A stretch of DNA of 64,000 bases, from assembly GCA_938041445.1 (NCBI GenBank), contig CALISO010000029.1, positions 62,001 to 126,000 of the forward strand, read 5' to 3'. A program made the position numbers and the translations under genes. The stretch is from an uncultured Saprospiraceae bacterium. GTDB taxonomy: Bacteria; Bacteroidota; Bacteroidia; Chitinophagales; Saprospiraceae. Below, one piece after another: positions 1 to 8,491 of the stretch. The notes under the pieces were generated by a model. That model was not told the DNA's origin. It saw only the letters and a program-made list of their open reading frames with translations, and made no database searches. Each line of letters begins with the position of its first letter. Position 1 is the first letter of the stretch.

Positions 1-26
1 AATCTAACTAACACTACAACCATTCA

Positions 27-830
27 ATGCAAGTAACTGGAATTTCAAATGGAACTTTACGTGTAATCAGCGGAATAGTGATTGCGATCTTGTGTATCCT
101 GAGTTCATTGACAAATGAAATGGTCCAACTTACTCTATTGGCAACTATCCTCCTATTATGTGCATATGAGGTCATAGGATTTTATCCACCTGAACAAAAA
201 CTCTTAGGGCTAGGTGCTGCAATGATGACCACAGGCGGTGGTATTATAGGATATTTAGTAAATGGCGAAATTCTTCTTTGGATAACAATCGTTTGCTGTT
301 TGTATCTGGTTGCTGATTTAGTAAGAAAATTACCCTTACAAGCAAAACCAATCAACACAATGCTTCAGACGTTTATCTACCCTGGACTTTGTTTGGGTTT
401 GATAGCAAAGTTTCTAAGTATTGGAAACTTTAGCGTACCGATTCTATTGTTCTATTTTATTATGATTTGGTCAAGTGATGTTGGGGCATATTATGTTGGT
501 AGAAGATTTGGCAAGAGAAAACTTGCAAAAAAAGTTTCTCCAAATAAATCTGTAGAAGGATTCTTTGGTGGAGGCCTTGCTTGCTTAATCACTGCATCAA
601 TATGGTATCTTATATTTCAAGATAAGAATCTCATCTTCTATCTTTTACTTGGGATTACTACTTGGATATTTTGCTCTATGGGCGACTTAGTCCAATCCAA
701 AATAAAGCGACTTTCCAAAATTAAAGACTCAAGTAACTTGATACCTGGTCATGGAGGTTTTTTTGATAGGTTCGATGGTTTTATTTTTGCTGCTCCATTC
801 TTTATACTTGCATATTCGATACTATGCTAA
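27..830 (+). CDS. cdsA: Phosphatidate cytidylyltransferase
   Basis: Makes CDP-diacylglycerol from phosphatidic acid and CTP at the inner membrane, the branch point of phospholipid synthesis. The protein is 267 residues, almost entirely hydrophobic helices, close to the usual family length. The C-terminal part carries the CDP-diglyceride synthetase signature: an SKIKR...KD segment followed by PGHGGFFDRFDG (about residues 222-250), with the conserved acidic residues intact. Starts at ATG. The next gene, psd, follows after 23 bases and uses the same lipid pathway, so the pair is functionally coherent, although psd also seems to have its own promoter at the cdsA stop codon. Confidence 0.95.
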   Translation: MQVTGISNGTLRVISGIVIAILCILSSLTNEMVQLTLLATILLLCAYEVIGFYPPEQKLLGLGAAMMTTGGGIIGYLVNGEILLWITIVCCLYLVADLVRKLPLQAKPINTMLQTFIYPGLCLGLIAKFLSIGNFSVPILLFYFIMIWSSDVGAYYVGRRFGKRKLAKKVSPNKSVEGFFGGGLACLITASIWYLIFQDKNLIFYLLLGITTWIFCSMGDLVQSKIKRLSKIKDSSNLIPGHGGFFDRFDGFIFAAPFFILAYSILC

Positions 831-835
831 CTTTG
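828..835 (+). promoter_or_regulatory. Bacteroidota -7 element (TAACTTTG) for psd
   Basis: Exact match to the TAnnTTTG element of Bacteroidota primary promoters. It overlaps the cdsA stop codon and would start transcription about 10-13 bases before the psd ATG. I see no clear -33 TTTG at the expected spacing. Confidence 0.45.
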
Positions 836-853
836 CGCAATAATTTTGCTTGA

Positions 854-1504
854 ATGATTCATAAAACAGGATATCCGACTATTATTATTGTCCTCATAGT
901 TTTGACAATACTCACCATAGTTGGTTATAACTACCTTTCTGCTCCCTTGGCACATTGCTTACTGGTTTTGGCTGTTGGGTTCTTCATATTTATTCTATCA
1001 TTTTTCAGAAATCCAGATAGACCTATTTCTATTAGGGATCAAAATGTCCTCTATGCACCAGCAGATGGCAAAGTTGTAGTTATCGAAGAAATAGATGAGT
1101 CTGAATACTTCAATGATAGGCGAATCCAGATTTCAATTTTCATGTCACCTCTTAATGTACACGTCAATAGAACTCCAGTAGATAGTACGATTAAAAAAAT
1201 CATTTACCATAAAGGCAAATATCTCCCAGCTTGGAATCCGAAATCGAGCACAGAGAATGAGCGATGCTATACCATATTTGACGCTAATGGTACAGTAATA
1301 ATGCTCAAGCAAATCGCCGGTGCTCTTGCAAGACGGGTTGTCAACTTCGTAAAAGAGGGTGATCAACTATCTCAAGGTGAAGAATATGGATTTATTAAAT
1401 TTGGGTCAAGGGTTGATATTATTCTACCACTTTCTGCAACAGTTGTAGCTACAATGGATCAGGTTGTCAAGGGCAATATTGATATCATTGCAAAGCTCTC
1501 CTAG
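854..1504 (+). CDS. psd: Phosphatidylserine decarboxylase proenzyme
   Basis: Converts phosphatidylserine to phosphatidylethanolamine using a pyruvoyl group formed by self-cleavage. At 216 residues it is the short (archaeal/Bacteroidota-type) form. Two hydrophobic segments occupy residues 8-50; the catalytic core contains APADGKVV and MSPLNVHVNR. The cleavage site is the Gly184-Ser185 pair in KFGSRVD near the C-terminus, so the alpha chain would be about 32 residues. It lies directly downstream of cdsA, which supplies the CDP-diacylglycerol used upstream in the same pathway. A phosphatidylserine synthase gene is not in view. Confidence 0.95.
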   Translation: MIHKTGYPTIIIVLIVLTILTIVGYNYLSAPLAHCLLVLAVGFFIFILSFFRNPDRPISIRDQNVLYAPADGKVVVIEEIDESEYFNDRRIQISIFMSPLNVHVNRTPVDSTIKKIIYHKGKYLPAWNPKSSTENERCYTIFDANGTVIMLKQIAGALARRVVNFVKEGDQLSQGEEYGFIKFGSRVDIILPLSATVVATMDQVVKGNIDIIAKLS

Positions 1505-1505
1505 A

Positions 1506-2540
1506 TTACGCTAATATTCTTCTTTGCTCCACCATTTCCTTGATGGAGGCTACCCATAAGTCATTAGAATTTAGACTCTCAACCAAGTCAAGTGCTTCTC
1601 CACCCATCTCGTCGAATTCTTCCTTGTACTCGTAGCCAATTTCTATTGTTGTCTCAAGGCAATCCGCAACAAAAGCCGGTGAAAAAACTAACAACCGCTT
1701 CTTACCTTCTTTTTCTACTAAATGTTCTAAAACATCACTTGTATATGGCTTGGTCCAATCTTCAAAGCCGAGTCTGGACTGAAAACATACAGTAAATTGA
1801 TCAGAAGATAAACCAAGAGATTCTGCAATGCTGTAAGCGGTCTGATGACACTGGGCCGAATAGCAAAACTGGTTGTCTGGGGTCAAATTATTACAACAAT
1901 TCTCTACCTTAAGACAGTGATTATTATCACAAGCTTTTTTTAGTTGACGCTGCGGTATTCCGTGAAAGCTAAACACAAAATGATCATAAGATGAAATATC
2001 ATATTGCTTAGCATTTGCGACAAATGCTTCAATAATCTTATCATTGATTGGGTAAGAATTGGCGAAAGATATCTCTGGTATTGATTGCCACTTCGACACT
2101 ATTTCCATGACCTTTTGATGTACAGACCCAGTAGTCGCCGAAGCGTACTGTGGAAACATCGGGACAACGATGATCTGATAGACATTTGCTTGACGCAAAC
2201 TGTCTAAAGCATCCTTGATAGAGGGCGATTGGTACCTCATTGCTAACTCTACATGATACTCATCACCAAGTACTTCTTGAACCTTATCCTTCACAATGTA
2301 ACCATGGTATTTCAATGGAGAACCTTCATCTGTCCACAATCTTTGATAAAGCTTGGCACTGCTTCCTGATCTAAATGGAGCGATGATACCTCTAACTAGT
2401 AAATTTCTGGGCAACCAAGGATAATCTATGACCCTACCATCAGTCAAAAACTCTTTTAGATATCTATACACGGCTCCTCTGTTGGGATCATCAGGTGTGC
2501 CTAAATTGACGAGTAATACTCCAGTTTTTCCAGTTTGCAT
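1506..2540 (-). CDS. hemH: Ferrochelatase
   Basis: Inserts ferrous iron into protoporphyrin IX, the last step of protohaem synthesis. The protein opens with GVLLVNLGTPD and has the ferrochelatase active-site motif FSFHGIP (His193). Starting at residue about 203 there is a cysteine-rich insert (CDNNHC, ENCCNN, FCYSAQC) of the kind seen in other Bacteroidota HemH proteins and possibly binding an Fe-S cluster. I place the start at the ATG ending at 2540; the TTG one codon upstream is also in frame. It converges with psd, the two stop codons being almost adjacent. Confidence 0.95.
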   Translation of the reverse strand: MQTGKTGVLLVNLGTPDDPNRGAVYRYLKEFLTDGRVIDYPWLPRNLLVRGIIAPFRSGSSAKLYQRLWTDEGSPLKYHGYIVKDKVQEVLGDEYHVELAMRYQSPSIKDALDSLRQANVYQIIVVPMFPQYASATTGSVHQKVMEIVSKWQSIPEISFANSYPINDKIIEAFVANAKQYDISSYDHFVFSFHGIPQRQLKKACDNNHCLKVENCCNNLTPDNQFCYSAQCHQTAYSIAESLGLSSDQFTVCFQSRLGFEDWTKPYTSDVLEHLVEKEGKKRLLVFSPAFVADCLETTIEIGYEYKEEFDEMGGEALDLVESLNSNDLWVASIKEMVEQRRILA

Positions 2541-2679
2541 CAATGATTCTTTCGGTAATAAATTGAGAACAATGATACTACCATTTTGTTATGTGTTTGG
2601 CAAGAAAGTTGGCCAATATTCCTATAAAAGATTTATCAACTATGTCCGTAGGAATACTCTATCTAGGTATTGATTGGTG

Positions 2680-2687
2680 TATATTTG
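2680..2687 (+). promoter_or_regulatory. -7 element (TATATTTG) for the metalloprotease gene
   Basis: Matches TAnnTTTG exactly, in the 211-base gap between the divergent hemH and metalloprotease genes. It predicts a 5' leader of roughly 60 bases. No obvious -33 element. Confidence 0.4.
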
Positions 2688-2754
2688 ACCCAAGACCACA
2701 TAAGGACTATCTTCAAAGTCGCATAACAACAAATACTTTTCAAAGAATTTAAAT

Positions 2755-4281
2755 ATGAATATAATTAAGACTACCCTAGTATTTTTGACGCTATGTTTAG
2801 GATCAGCGATATATGGGCAACAATTCCATCAGTGTTCAACTGATTGTGAAGCTTTGATTCCAAGAATAGAAGCTAATAAAGAATACATAAAGAATAACCC
2901 AGTAGCTCTCAGGTCTGGAGATCCTCTGTATGCACCGCTTACATTTCATAGAGTTGGGACGACAGAAGGAACCGACTACATACCTATGACATCTATCTTA
3001 GATAACTTTTGTCGGCTAGGAAGAGATTATTCAACTTACACAGACATTGTACCTTATATCAATGGATTCAATGATCTTCCAAGTAGTACGGTTGGAAATA
3101 ACCCTGGTTCTTCCAGTGCAATATCGTTTATGAATAATGTTTTTGAAGATAATAGTGTCAATGTCTTTATCTCTCAAGACATCAACTCTGATGGCTCTGT
3201 TGGAACTGTTCTAGGTTATTATGCACCCGCTCAGGACTGGTTAGTAATGAGACAAACTGAAGTGATTGACAGTTCAGCTACACTCAGTCATGAAGTGGGT
3301 CACTACTTTAGTCTAGCGCATCCATTTTTCGGATGGGAATCACAGGCATACAGCATAGAAGATCACGGTAATCCCGTCATAGCAACTAATCACCCAATAA
3401 GTGGTCGTGAGATAGAATTAGTAGATAGGTCTAAAAACTGTGAGACTACTGCCGATAGGCTATGTGATACACCTGCATCTTATTTATTTGGATTTGGAAG
3501 TGATTCATCAACATCAATTAGCGGATGTTCTCTTGGAGGTAACATATTTGATAGTAGTGGTGATAAATTGGAACCGATGGCGGATAACATGATGGACTAT
3601 TTCGTTGGTTGCGACCAGTATGTATTCACTGAACAACAAGCAGAAGTAATGCATGCTGACTTCGCATCACCAAGTAGAAGTTATATCAGAAGTTCGCACA
3701 TTCCAAATACAAATGAAATCACTGAAACAACCGAAATCATATTCCCTACGACAGGAGATGTCGTAGAAGCTTACAATAGTATCTTCTTCGAATGGACAGC
3801 TGTAGAGAACGCAGATATGTATCTAGTAGAAATCCAAGATGTATTTCAAGGTGTAAGAAGAGAATATATCGTAAACACTAATAGTTTCTGGGCAACTGAA
3901 CTTGAGCCTGATACTAAGTACGCATGGTTAGTACACCCATTCAATGAGACTTCAGCTTGCTTCAAGAGTTCTAAGAAAATTTTTGATACAGGAAGTTCTA
4001 TTACCTCAACTGATGAGATTGATGGGATCAATACTGTAGAACTCTACCCTAACCCATCAGGTGTCTCAGACCTAGTATCATTAGCTATTGACTCAGATAG
4101 TAATTTTGATGTACAGATTTCTATCTTATCGACAAATGGTCAAGTACTCAATACACAAGTTGAACAACTAATAAGCGGTGCTAATAGCATAGGATTAAAT
4201 GTGCCACAAACACCTGGTGTCTATGTAATTAATGTTCAACATGAAAATGGAGTCATTTCTAAAAGAGTCATTAGACAATAA
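2755..4281 (+). CDS. Secreted M43-like zinc metalloprotease with T9SS type A tail
   Basis: A signal peptide (residues 1-21, ending near IYGQ) precedes a catalytic domain with the zinc motif HEVGHYFSLAH (His179, Glu180, His183, His189), a downstream CDTPA segment and a met-turn-like NMMDY, all as in pappalysin/cytophagalysin (M43) peptidases. The usual glycine of HExxHxxGxxH is a serine here. Residues about 330-415 look like a fibronectin/Ig-type module, and the last ~75 residues (VELYPNPSG ... GVYVINVQHENGVISKRVIRQ) form a type IX secretion type A sorting domain, so the protein is expected to be exported across the outer membrane. Protease substrate is unknown. Confidence 0.88.
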   Translation: MNIIKTTLVFLTLCLGSAIYGQQFHQCSTDCEALIPRIEANKEYIKNNPVALRSGDPLYAPLTFHRVGTTEGTDYIPMTSILDNFCRLGRDYSTYTDIVPYINGFNDLPSSTVGNNPGSSSAISFMNNVFEDNSVNVFISQDINSDGSVGTVLGYYAPAQDWLVMRQTEVIDSSATLSHEVGHYFSLAHPFFGWESQAYSIEDHGNPVIATNHPISGREIELVDRSKNCETTADRLCDTPASYLFGFGSDSSTSISGCSLGGNIFDSSGDKLEPMADNMMDYFVGCDQYVFTEQQAEVMHADFASPSRSYIRSSHIPNTNEITETTEIIFPTTGDVVEAYNSIFFEWTAVENADMYLVEIQDVFQGVRREYIVNTNSFWATELEPDTKYAWLVHPFNETSACFKSSKKIFDTGSSITSTDEIDGINTVELYPNPSGVSDLVSLAIDSDSNFDVQISILSTNGQVLNTQVEQLISGANSIGLNVPQTPGVYVINVQHENGVISKRVIRQ

Positions 4282-4286
4282 CTTAT

Positions 4287-4294
4287 TACATTTG
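4287..4294 (+). promoter_or_regulatory. -7 element (TACATTTG) for sucC
   Basis: Exact TAnnTTTG match just after the metalloprotease stop codon. It predicts a leader of about 38 bases for sucC. Confidence 0.45.
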
Positions 4295-4336
4295 TTGTCA
4301 ATATCAAATTACAAACAAATAAAAGACACTTAACGG

Positions 4337-5539
4337 ATGAATCTACACGAGTATCAAGGTAAAGAGTTATTAGCAAAGTATGGTGTGGCAATACAGAGAG
4401 GTGAAACAGCGGATACTGCTGAAGAAGCTGCATCTGGCTATGAAAAGTTAAAGAAGGAAACTGGGACTGATTTCGTTGTTGTGAAAGCCCAAATACATGC
4501 AGGTGGACGTGGTAAAGGTGGAGGAGTAAAGCTTGCCAAAGACAAGGCAGAATTCACTCAAGTATCATCTGACATCTTAGGTATGATGTTAAAGACACCT
4601 CAGACTCCTGGAGGAATGGATGGTGATGGTAAACTAGTAAGAAAAATCCTTATTGCTGAAGATGTGTATGCTCCAGACTTCGACGCTTGTAAAGAGTTCT
4701 ATGTATCAATAATGATGGATAGAGAGCAGAAGCAAAATGTCATCATCTACTCAACTGAAGGTGGAATGGACATTGAAGAAGTAGCAGAAAAGACACCAGA
4801 ATTAGTACATAAAGAACACATAGATCCAAATCTCGGACTACTTGGATTTCAAGCACGTAAAATTGCTTTCAATCTTGGACTGTCAGGGACTGCATTTAAG
4901 GATATGACTAAGTTTATCGCGAAGTTATATGCTGCATTTGTAGGATCTGATGCAAGTCTGTTTGAGATCAATCCGTGTCTTAAAACTGGTGATGATAGAA
5001 TCATAGCAGTTGACTGCAAAGTATCTCTAGACGAGAATGCATTATTCAGACATCCAGAGCTTGCTGAACAAAGAGACGAAAAAGAAGAAGATCCGACTGA
5101 AGTAGAAGCAAAAAAACATTCACTTAATTTTGTCAATTTAGATGGAAACGTTGGCTGTATGGTCAATGGTGCTGGTCTTGCAATGGCAACAATGGATATC
5201 ATTAAATTGTCAGGTGGATCTCCTGCTAACTTCTTAGATGTAGGTGGTACTGCTAATGCTGAAAGAGTTGAGCAAGCATTCAGAATCATTCTTGAAGATC
5301 CGGAAGTAAAAGCAATCTTGATTAATATCTTTGGTGGAATCGTAAGATGTGATAGAGTTGCACAAGGAGTTGTAGATGCCTATAAAAACATAGGCAATAT
5401 CAGCGTACCAATTATCGTAAGATTACAAGGAACTAATGCAGATATTGCTAAGAAGATTATTGACGACAGTGGACTTGAAGTACACTCAGCAATCCTACTT
5501 AAAGAAGCAGCTGCGATTGTAGAGAAAGTATTGGCATAA
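4337..5539 (+). CDS. sucC: Succinate-CoA ligase (ADP-forming) subunit beta
   Basis: Beta subunit of the TCA-cycle enzyme that converts succinyl-CoA to succinate with ATP formation. At 400 residues it has the normal length. The N-terminal ATP-grasp domain starts [17 protein letters not shown] and includes the nucleotide-binding [13 protein letters not shown]; the C-terminal ligase domain has [18 protein letters not shown] and [14 protein letters not shown]. The alpha subunit gene sucD is not adjacent; here sucC appears monocistronic, between its own promoter element and a strong terminator. Separate sucC and sucD loci are common in Bacteroidota. Confidence 0.96.
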   Translation: MNLHEYQGKELLAKYGVAIQRGETADTAEEAASGYEKLKKETGTDFVVVKAQIHAGGRGKGGGVKLAKDKAEFTQVSSDILGMMLKTPQTPGGMDGDGKLVRKILIAEDVYAPDFDACKEFYVSIMMDREQKQNVIIYSTEGGMDIEEVAEKTPELVHKEHIDPNLGLLGFQARKIAFNLGLSGTAFKDMTKFIAKLYAAFVGSDASLFEINPCLKTGDDRIIAVDCKVSLDENALFRHPELAEQRDEKEEDPTEVEAKKHSLNFVNLDGNVGCMVNGAGLAMATMDIIKLSGGSPANFLDVGGTANAERVEQAFRIILEDPEVKAILINIFGGIVRCDRVAQGVVDAYKNIGNISVPIIVRLQGTNADIAKKIIDDSGLEVHSAILLKEAAAIVEKVLA

Positions 5540-5568
5540 GCATAGATAAATAACCTTAATTGGCAAGT

Positions 5569-5607
5569 AAAAAGGAGATTATCGTAAACGATAATCTCCT
5601 TTTTTTT
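5569..5607 (+). terminator. Strong intrinsic terminator after sucC
   Basis: A 16-base-pair perfect stem (5569-5584 with 5589-5604) around a TAAA loop, running into a T tract. Stem core is GGAGATTATCG / CGATAATCTCC. Being flanked by A and T runs it would also work for minus-strand transcripts. Confidence 0.93.
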
Positions 5608-5760
5608 ACGACTTACATATTGCATAATTATTTAATGTGTATTATTCTTAATAACCTATCATAAGTTATTGATTCGCTGATGTAAGAAGATACCTTGACC
5701 TTATTCTTCTGAGATTGTAGACTATCAACATACTCTAATCAATCAACTCTGGAGAAGATG

Positions 5761-5768
5761 TAAATTTG
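5761..5768 (+). promoter_or_regulatory. -7 element (TAAATTTG) for the RluA-N gene
   Basis: Exact TAnnTTTG match 20 bases before the ATG at 5789. The preceding stretch from 5608 holds no gene that I can see. Confidence 0.42.
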
Positions 5769-5788
5769 CCCTATCCAAACATCATTCA

Positions 5789-6550
5789 ATGCAAGGCATA
5801 TTAGACTTTAATTCGGATATTACTCACTTGGGCATCCCAACTCAACTTAATAATCCTTTTGGATTGGATATTCCAGATATTGCAATCGTAGCTGCTGAAG
5901 AGTTTCAGGAATTTATTGCATTGGAAGAAACTAAGTGGGAATACGATTTCCAACTCAGACCTGGTAAGATGTTTGGAGTCTTAGTAGTTCGTCAATCTGA
6001 TGACAACTTACGATACCTAGGAGCCGTCTCTGGCAAACTCCCTGGAAATGAAGATTATGACAAATTAGTCCCTTCTCCGTTTAATGAGGCGACACACGAC
6101 TACTTCCTTACCAAAGGACTAATCGAAGTCACAGAACTAGGCAATCAAATCAAAGAAGCAAGTAATGATACTCAATCAGCAGAATTGATAAAGAAAAGAA
6201 GTAATCTATCAAAGAGTATCCAACGCAAGCTATTTGAGAATTATCATTTCCTCAATCTCTCAGGTCAATCTAAAAACTTACTTTCGATATTCAAAGACGC
6301 AGCAGAAGGAAAGCCTCCGGCAGCAACTGGAGAATGCGCAGCTCCTAAGCTCCTTCAATATGCGATCAAGCATCAGTTACACCCAATAGCAATTGCCGAA
6401 TTCTGGTGGGGTAATTCACTCAACACTTTAGAACGGCAGCATAAAACTTTCTACCCTGCCTGCAGAAGTAAATGCAAGCCAGTATTAGAATATATTCTTG
6501 AGAATCAAACCCTGTACAATAATGGTCAATCGACTACTAAAGAAAGTTAA
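5789..6550 (+). CDS. Free-standing RluA-family N-terminal accessory domain protein
   Basis: The sequence matches, from memory of the family, the N-terminal half of the long (~550 residue) RluA-type pseudouridine synthases: GKMFGVLVV, GAVSGKLPG, GECAAPKLLQYA, AEFWWGNS and FYPACRSKCKPVLEYIL in the same order. In the long proteins a catalytic HRLDxxTSG domain follows; here the frame stops right after the ACRSKC segment, leaving 253 residues with no catalytic Asp. The three conserved cysteines could bind a metal. Residues 115-145 are predicted helical and charged. It has its own promoter element and terminator. Function is unknown; it may act with the separate RluA at 24397-25119. Confidence 0.7.
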   Translation: MQGILDFNSDITHLGIPTQLNNPFGLDIPDIAIVAAEEFQEFIALEETKWEYDFQLRPGKMFGVLVVRQSDDNLRYLGAVSGKLPGNEDYDKLVPSPFNEATHDYFLTKGLIEVTELGNQIKEASNDTQSAELIKKRSNLSKSIQRKLFENYHFLNLSGQSKNLLSIFKDAAEGKPPAATGECAAPKLLQYAIKHQLHPIAIAEFWWGNSLNTLERQHKTFYPACRSKCKPVLEYILENQTLYNNGQSTTKES

Positions 6551-6555
6551 AAAAC

Positions 6556-6590
6556 AAAAAGGGAACATCATTACGACTATTCCCTTTTTT
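6556..6590 (+). terminator. Bidirectional terminator between convergent genes
   Basis: AAAAAGGGAA (6556-6565) pairs with TTCCCTTTTT (6580-6589), giving a 10-base-pair stem with a 14-base loop and a T run on each strand. It separates the plus-strand RluA-N gene from the minus-strand dodecin gene. Confidence 0.75.
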
Positions 6591-6614
6591 ATGCAATTCT
6601 GCGAAGTCAGAAAC

Positions 6615-6815
6615 TTACTTAATTGCAAATGAAATTTTCAAGTTAACTCTATATTCAGCAACTTTACCATCCTTAACGGTAACACTTTGTGATTGCACGA
6701 AAGCTGATTTGATTCCTGTAATAGATTTAGACGCTTTAGCAATTCCTTTTGCTGTTGCATCTTCCCAACTTTTAGTTGAGTTTGAAAGTACTTCGATGAC
6801 TTTTACTACTGCCAT
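6615..6815 (-). CDS. Dodecin family flavin-binding protein
   Basis: A 66-residue protein matching the dodecin family in length and layout: VVKVIEVLSNSTKSWEDA at the start, a central helix, then GIKSAFVQSQSVTVKDGKV and a C-terminal strand EYRVNLKISFAIK. Dodecins form 12-subunit hollow spheres that store or sequester flavins. Monocistronic, converging on the RluA-N gene. No promoter match found in the 235-base gap to 7050. Confidence 0.92.
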   Translation of the reverse strand: MAVVKVIEVLSNSTKSWEDATAKGIAKASKSITGIKSAFVQSQSVTVKDGKVAEYRVNLKISFAIK

Positions 6816-6995
6816 AATTCCGCAATGTTTTAATTTGATTAGATAAAAGAATAGAACGATTACATTTCAGTAATGGTATGTTCAAAAGAGATAATATGAC
6901 TTTATTGGTCATTGCAAATACAGCCGGATCTAAATTACGATACCCCTTAAACTAACAATCAAGATTATAGAGTAATACAGCATTCTTTAAAGCCA

Positions 6996-7003
6996 TACAT
7001 TTG
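6996..7003 (+). promoter_or_regulatory. -7 element (TACATTTG) for the GH13-like lipoprotein
   Basis: Exact TAnnTTTG match 47 bases before the ATG at 7051, in the 235-base divergent gap after dodecin, which otherwise shows nothing recognisable. Confidence 0.43.
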
Positions 7004-7050
7004 TAATTGAATTAGCAAAAAATAATAGCCTGATAAACCAACCAAGAACT

Positions 7051-8475
7051 ATGAAAGATTACTATTGTATAATCCTCTTACTACTAATCTCTATCACATA
7101 TAGCTGCACTAATAATTCACAGCCTGTAGCTCCAAAAACTTCTACTACTGAACCAATAAATAGCGGTGTCACAAAAGGCAAGGTCACCTTCACTGAAAAA
7201 CCACCAGTAGACGTGTTTGAAGCCAACCTAATGACAGGTCACATCCCTACTTGGGCTAAGAATGCCAATATATATGAGGTTAATATCCGACACTATACTC
7301 CAGAAGGTACAATCTCAGCTTTCAAAGAACATCTTCCAAGGCTCGATAAAATGGGTGTGGACATCATCTTATTAATGCCCATATTCCCAATTTCTCAGAT
7401 AAATAAGCAAGGAAAACTTGGCAATCCATACTCTATATCTGACTACACAACAGTCAATAACGAGATTGGATCCCTTGGTGATTTGAGAGAATTAGTCAGA
7501 GCTATTCACAATTCAGGTATGAAGATCATCTTAGACTTTCCTATGGGGCAAACCGGATGGGACCATTTATGGTTACGTGAGCATCCAGACTTCTACGTTA
7601 ATTCTAAAGTAAAAGGAAAGACAGATGTTGCAACGCTAAACTTTGCCAATAAAGAAATGCGAAAAGTACTGGTCGATGAAATGCTTCACTGGATTCAAAG
7701 GGAAAAGATTGACGGCTTTCGTATGTATAATGCTGATTCTGCTCCAACAGATTTCTGGGAATACGCAACTTATGAGTTAAAATCTGCAAGGCTTGACATC
7801 TTCCTTCAAGCAGATTCGACTAACCCAATATTGAGAAATAGTAAATCTTTCCATGCTAATAATGGGTCCAAGCTCTACGAATTACTCAATAAGATCTCTA
7901 AAAGAGAAATTGGACCAAAAAATATAGTCAAATGGTATAAGTCTAATCAAAAGACTTACAAAGAAGGTTGGCCAATTCAATACACCTCTAATCACGATAT
8001 CAATATTAGTCAAGGTTCAACAAATGAAATAATGGGACCTGCTCATAAGACACTAGCAGCACTTGCCTACACGATAGATGGTATGCCTTTGATACAGGGT
8101 GGACAAGAAGAACCACTGACTCATCAACTGAAGTCATTTGAAAAGGATGACATTGGCTTTGAGCACTTCAAGGAGGCAACTTGGTATTCTAGAATCTTAG
8201 AAGTGAAACATAGTAATCAGGCCCTGTGGAATGGGGATTTTGGAGGACCAGTTGAATTTCTGCAAGTTGACAATCAGATTCTATCTTATAAAAGAGAGAA
8301 AAATGGAGCTACTGTCTTCTGTGTCTTTAATCTCTCCGACAAGCCAGCAACTTATAAAATGGATCGTAATATCAATAGACTTAATGAGATTACTACAAGA
8401 CGTGTGATCAATTTTTATAAAGGAGCCGACTTAAATCTTCAACCTTGGTCTTTTAGAATTTATAGTACTATCTAG
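7051..8475 (+). CDS. GH13 alpha-amylase-like lipoprotein, probable pseudoenzyme
   Basis: A lipoprotein signal peptide ends at ITYSC (Cys19). Residues 70-400 follow the GH13 barrel closely (NIYEVNIRHYTPEGT, GVDIILLMPIFP, YSISDYTTVN, DGFRMYN, YTSNHDIN). The catalytic positions are lost: region I has DFPMGQ (Asp162 kept, the Asn-His pair replaced by Gly-Gln), the nucleophile Asp of GFRxD is Tyr226, the acid/base Glu of region III is Asp255 (LQADS). Only the transition-state His315-Asp316 pair remains. A hydrolase role is therefore unlikely; carbohydrate binding at the cell surface is a reasonable guess. The C-terminal ~80 residues form a typical beta-sandwich domain C. Monocistronic. Confidence 0.85.
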   Translation: MKDYYCIILLLLISITYSCTNNSQPVAPKTSTTEPINSGVTKGKVTFTEKPPVDVFEANLMTGHIPTWAKNANIYEVNIRHYTPEGTISAFKEHLPRLDKMGVDIILLMPIFPISQINKQGKLGNPYSISDYTTVNNEIGSLGDLRELVRAIHNSGMKIILDFPMGQTGWDHLWLREHPDFYVNSKVKGKTDVATLNFANKEMRKVLVDEMLHWIQREKIDGFRMYNADSAPTDFWEYATYELKSARLDIFLQADSTNPILRNSKSFHANNGSKLYELLNKISKREIGPKNIVKWYKSNQKTYKEGWPIQYTSNHDINISQGSTNEIMGPAHKTLAALAYTIDGMPLIQGGQEEPLTHQLKSFEKDDIGFEHFKEATWYSRILEVKHSNQALWNGDFGGPVEFLQVDNQILSYKREKNGATVFCVFNLSDKPATYKMDRNINRLNEITTRRVINFYKGADLNLQPWSFRIYSTI

Positions 8476-8491
8476 GATGCATTTAAGCTCT

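Noticed and set aside
2642..2755. A 37-codon open frame starting at an ATG before the metalloprotease gene
   Set aside because: It has no recognisable product, contains the predicted promoter element, and is of a length expected by chance.
6816..7050. tRNA or other RNA gene in the larger gaps
   Set aside because: No cloverleaf or T-loop signature was seen here or in the gaps at 2541-2754, 5608-5788 and 16784-17060.
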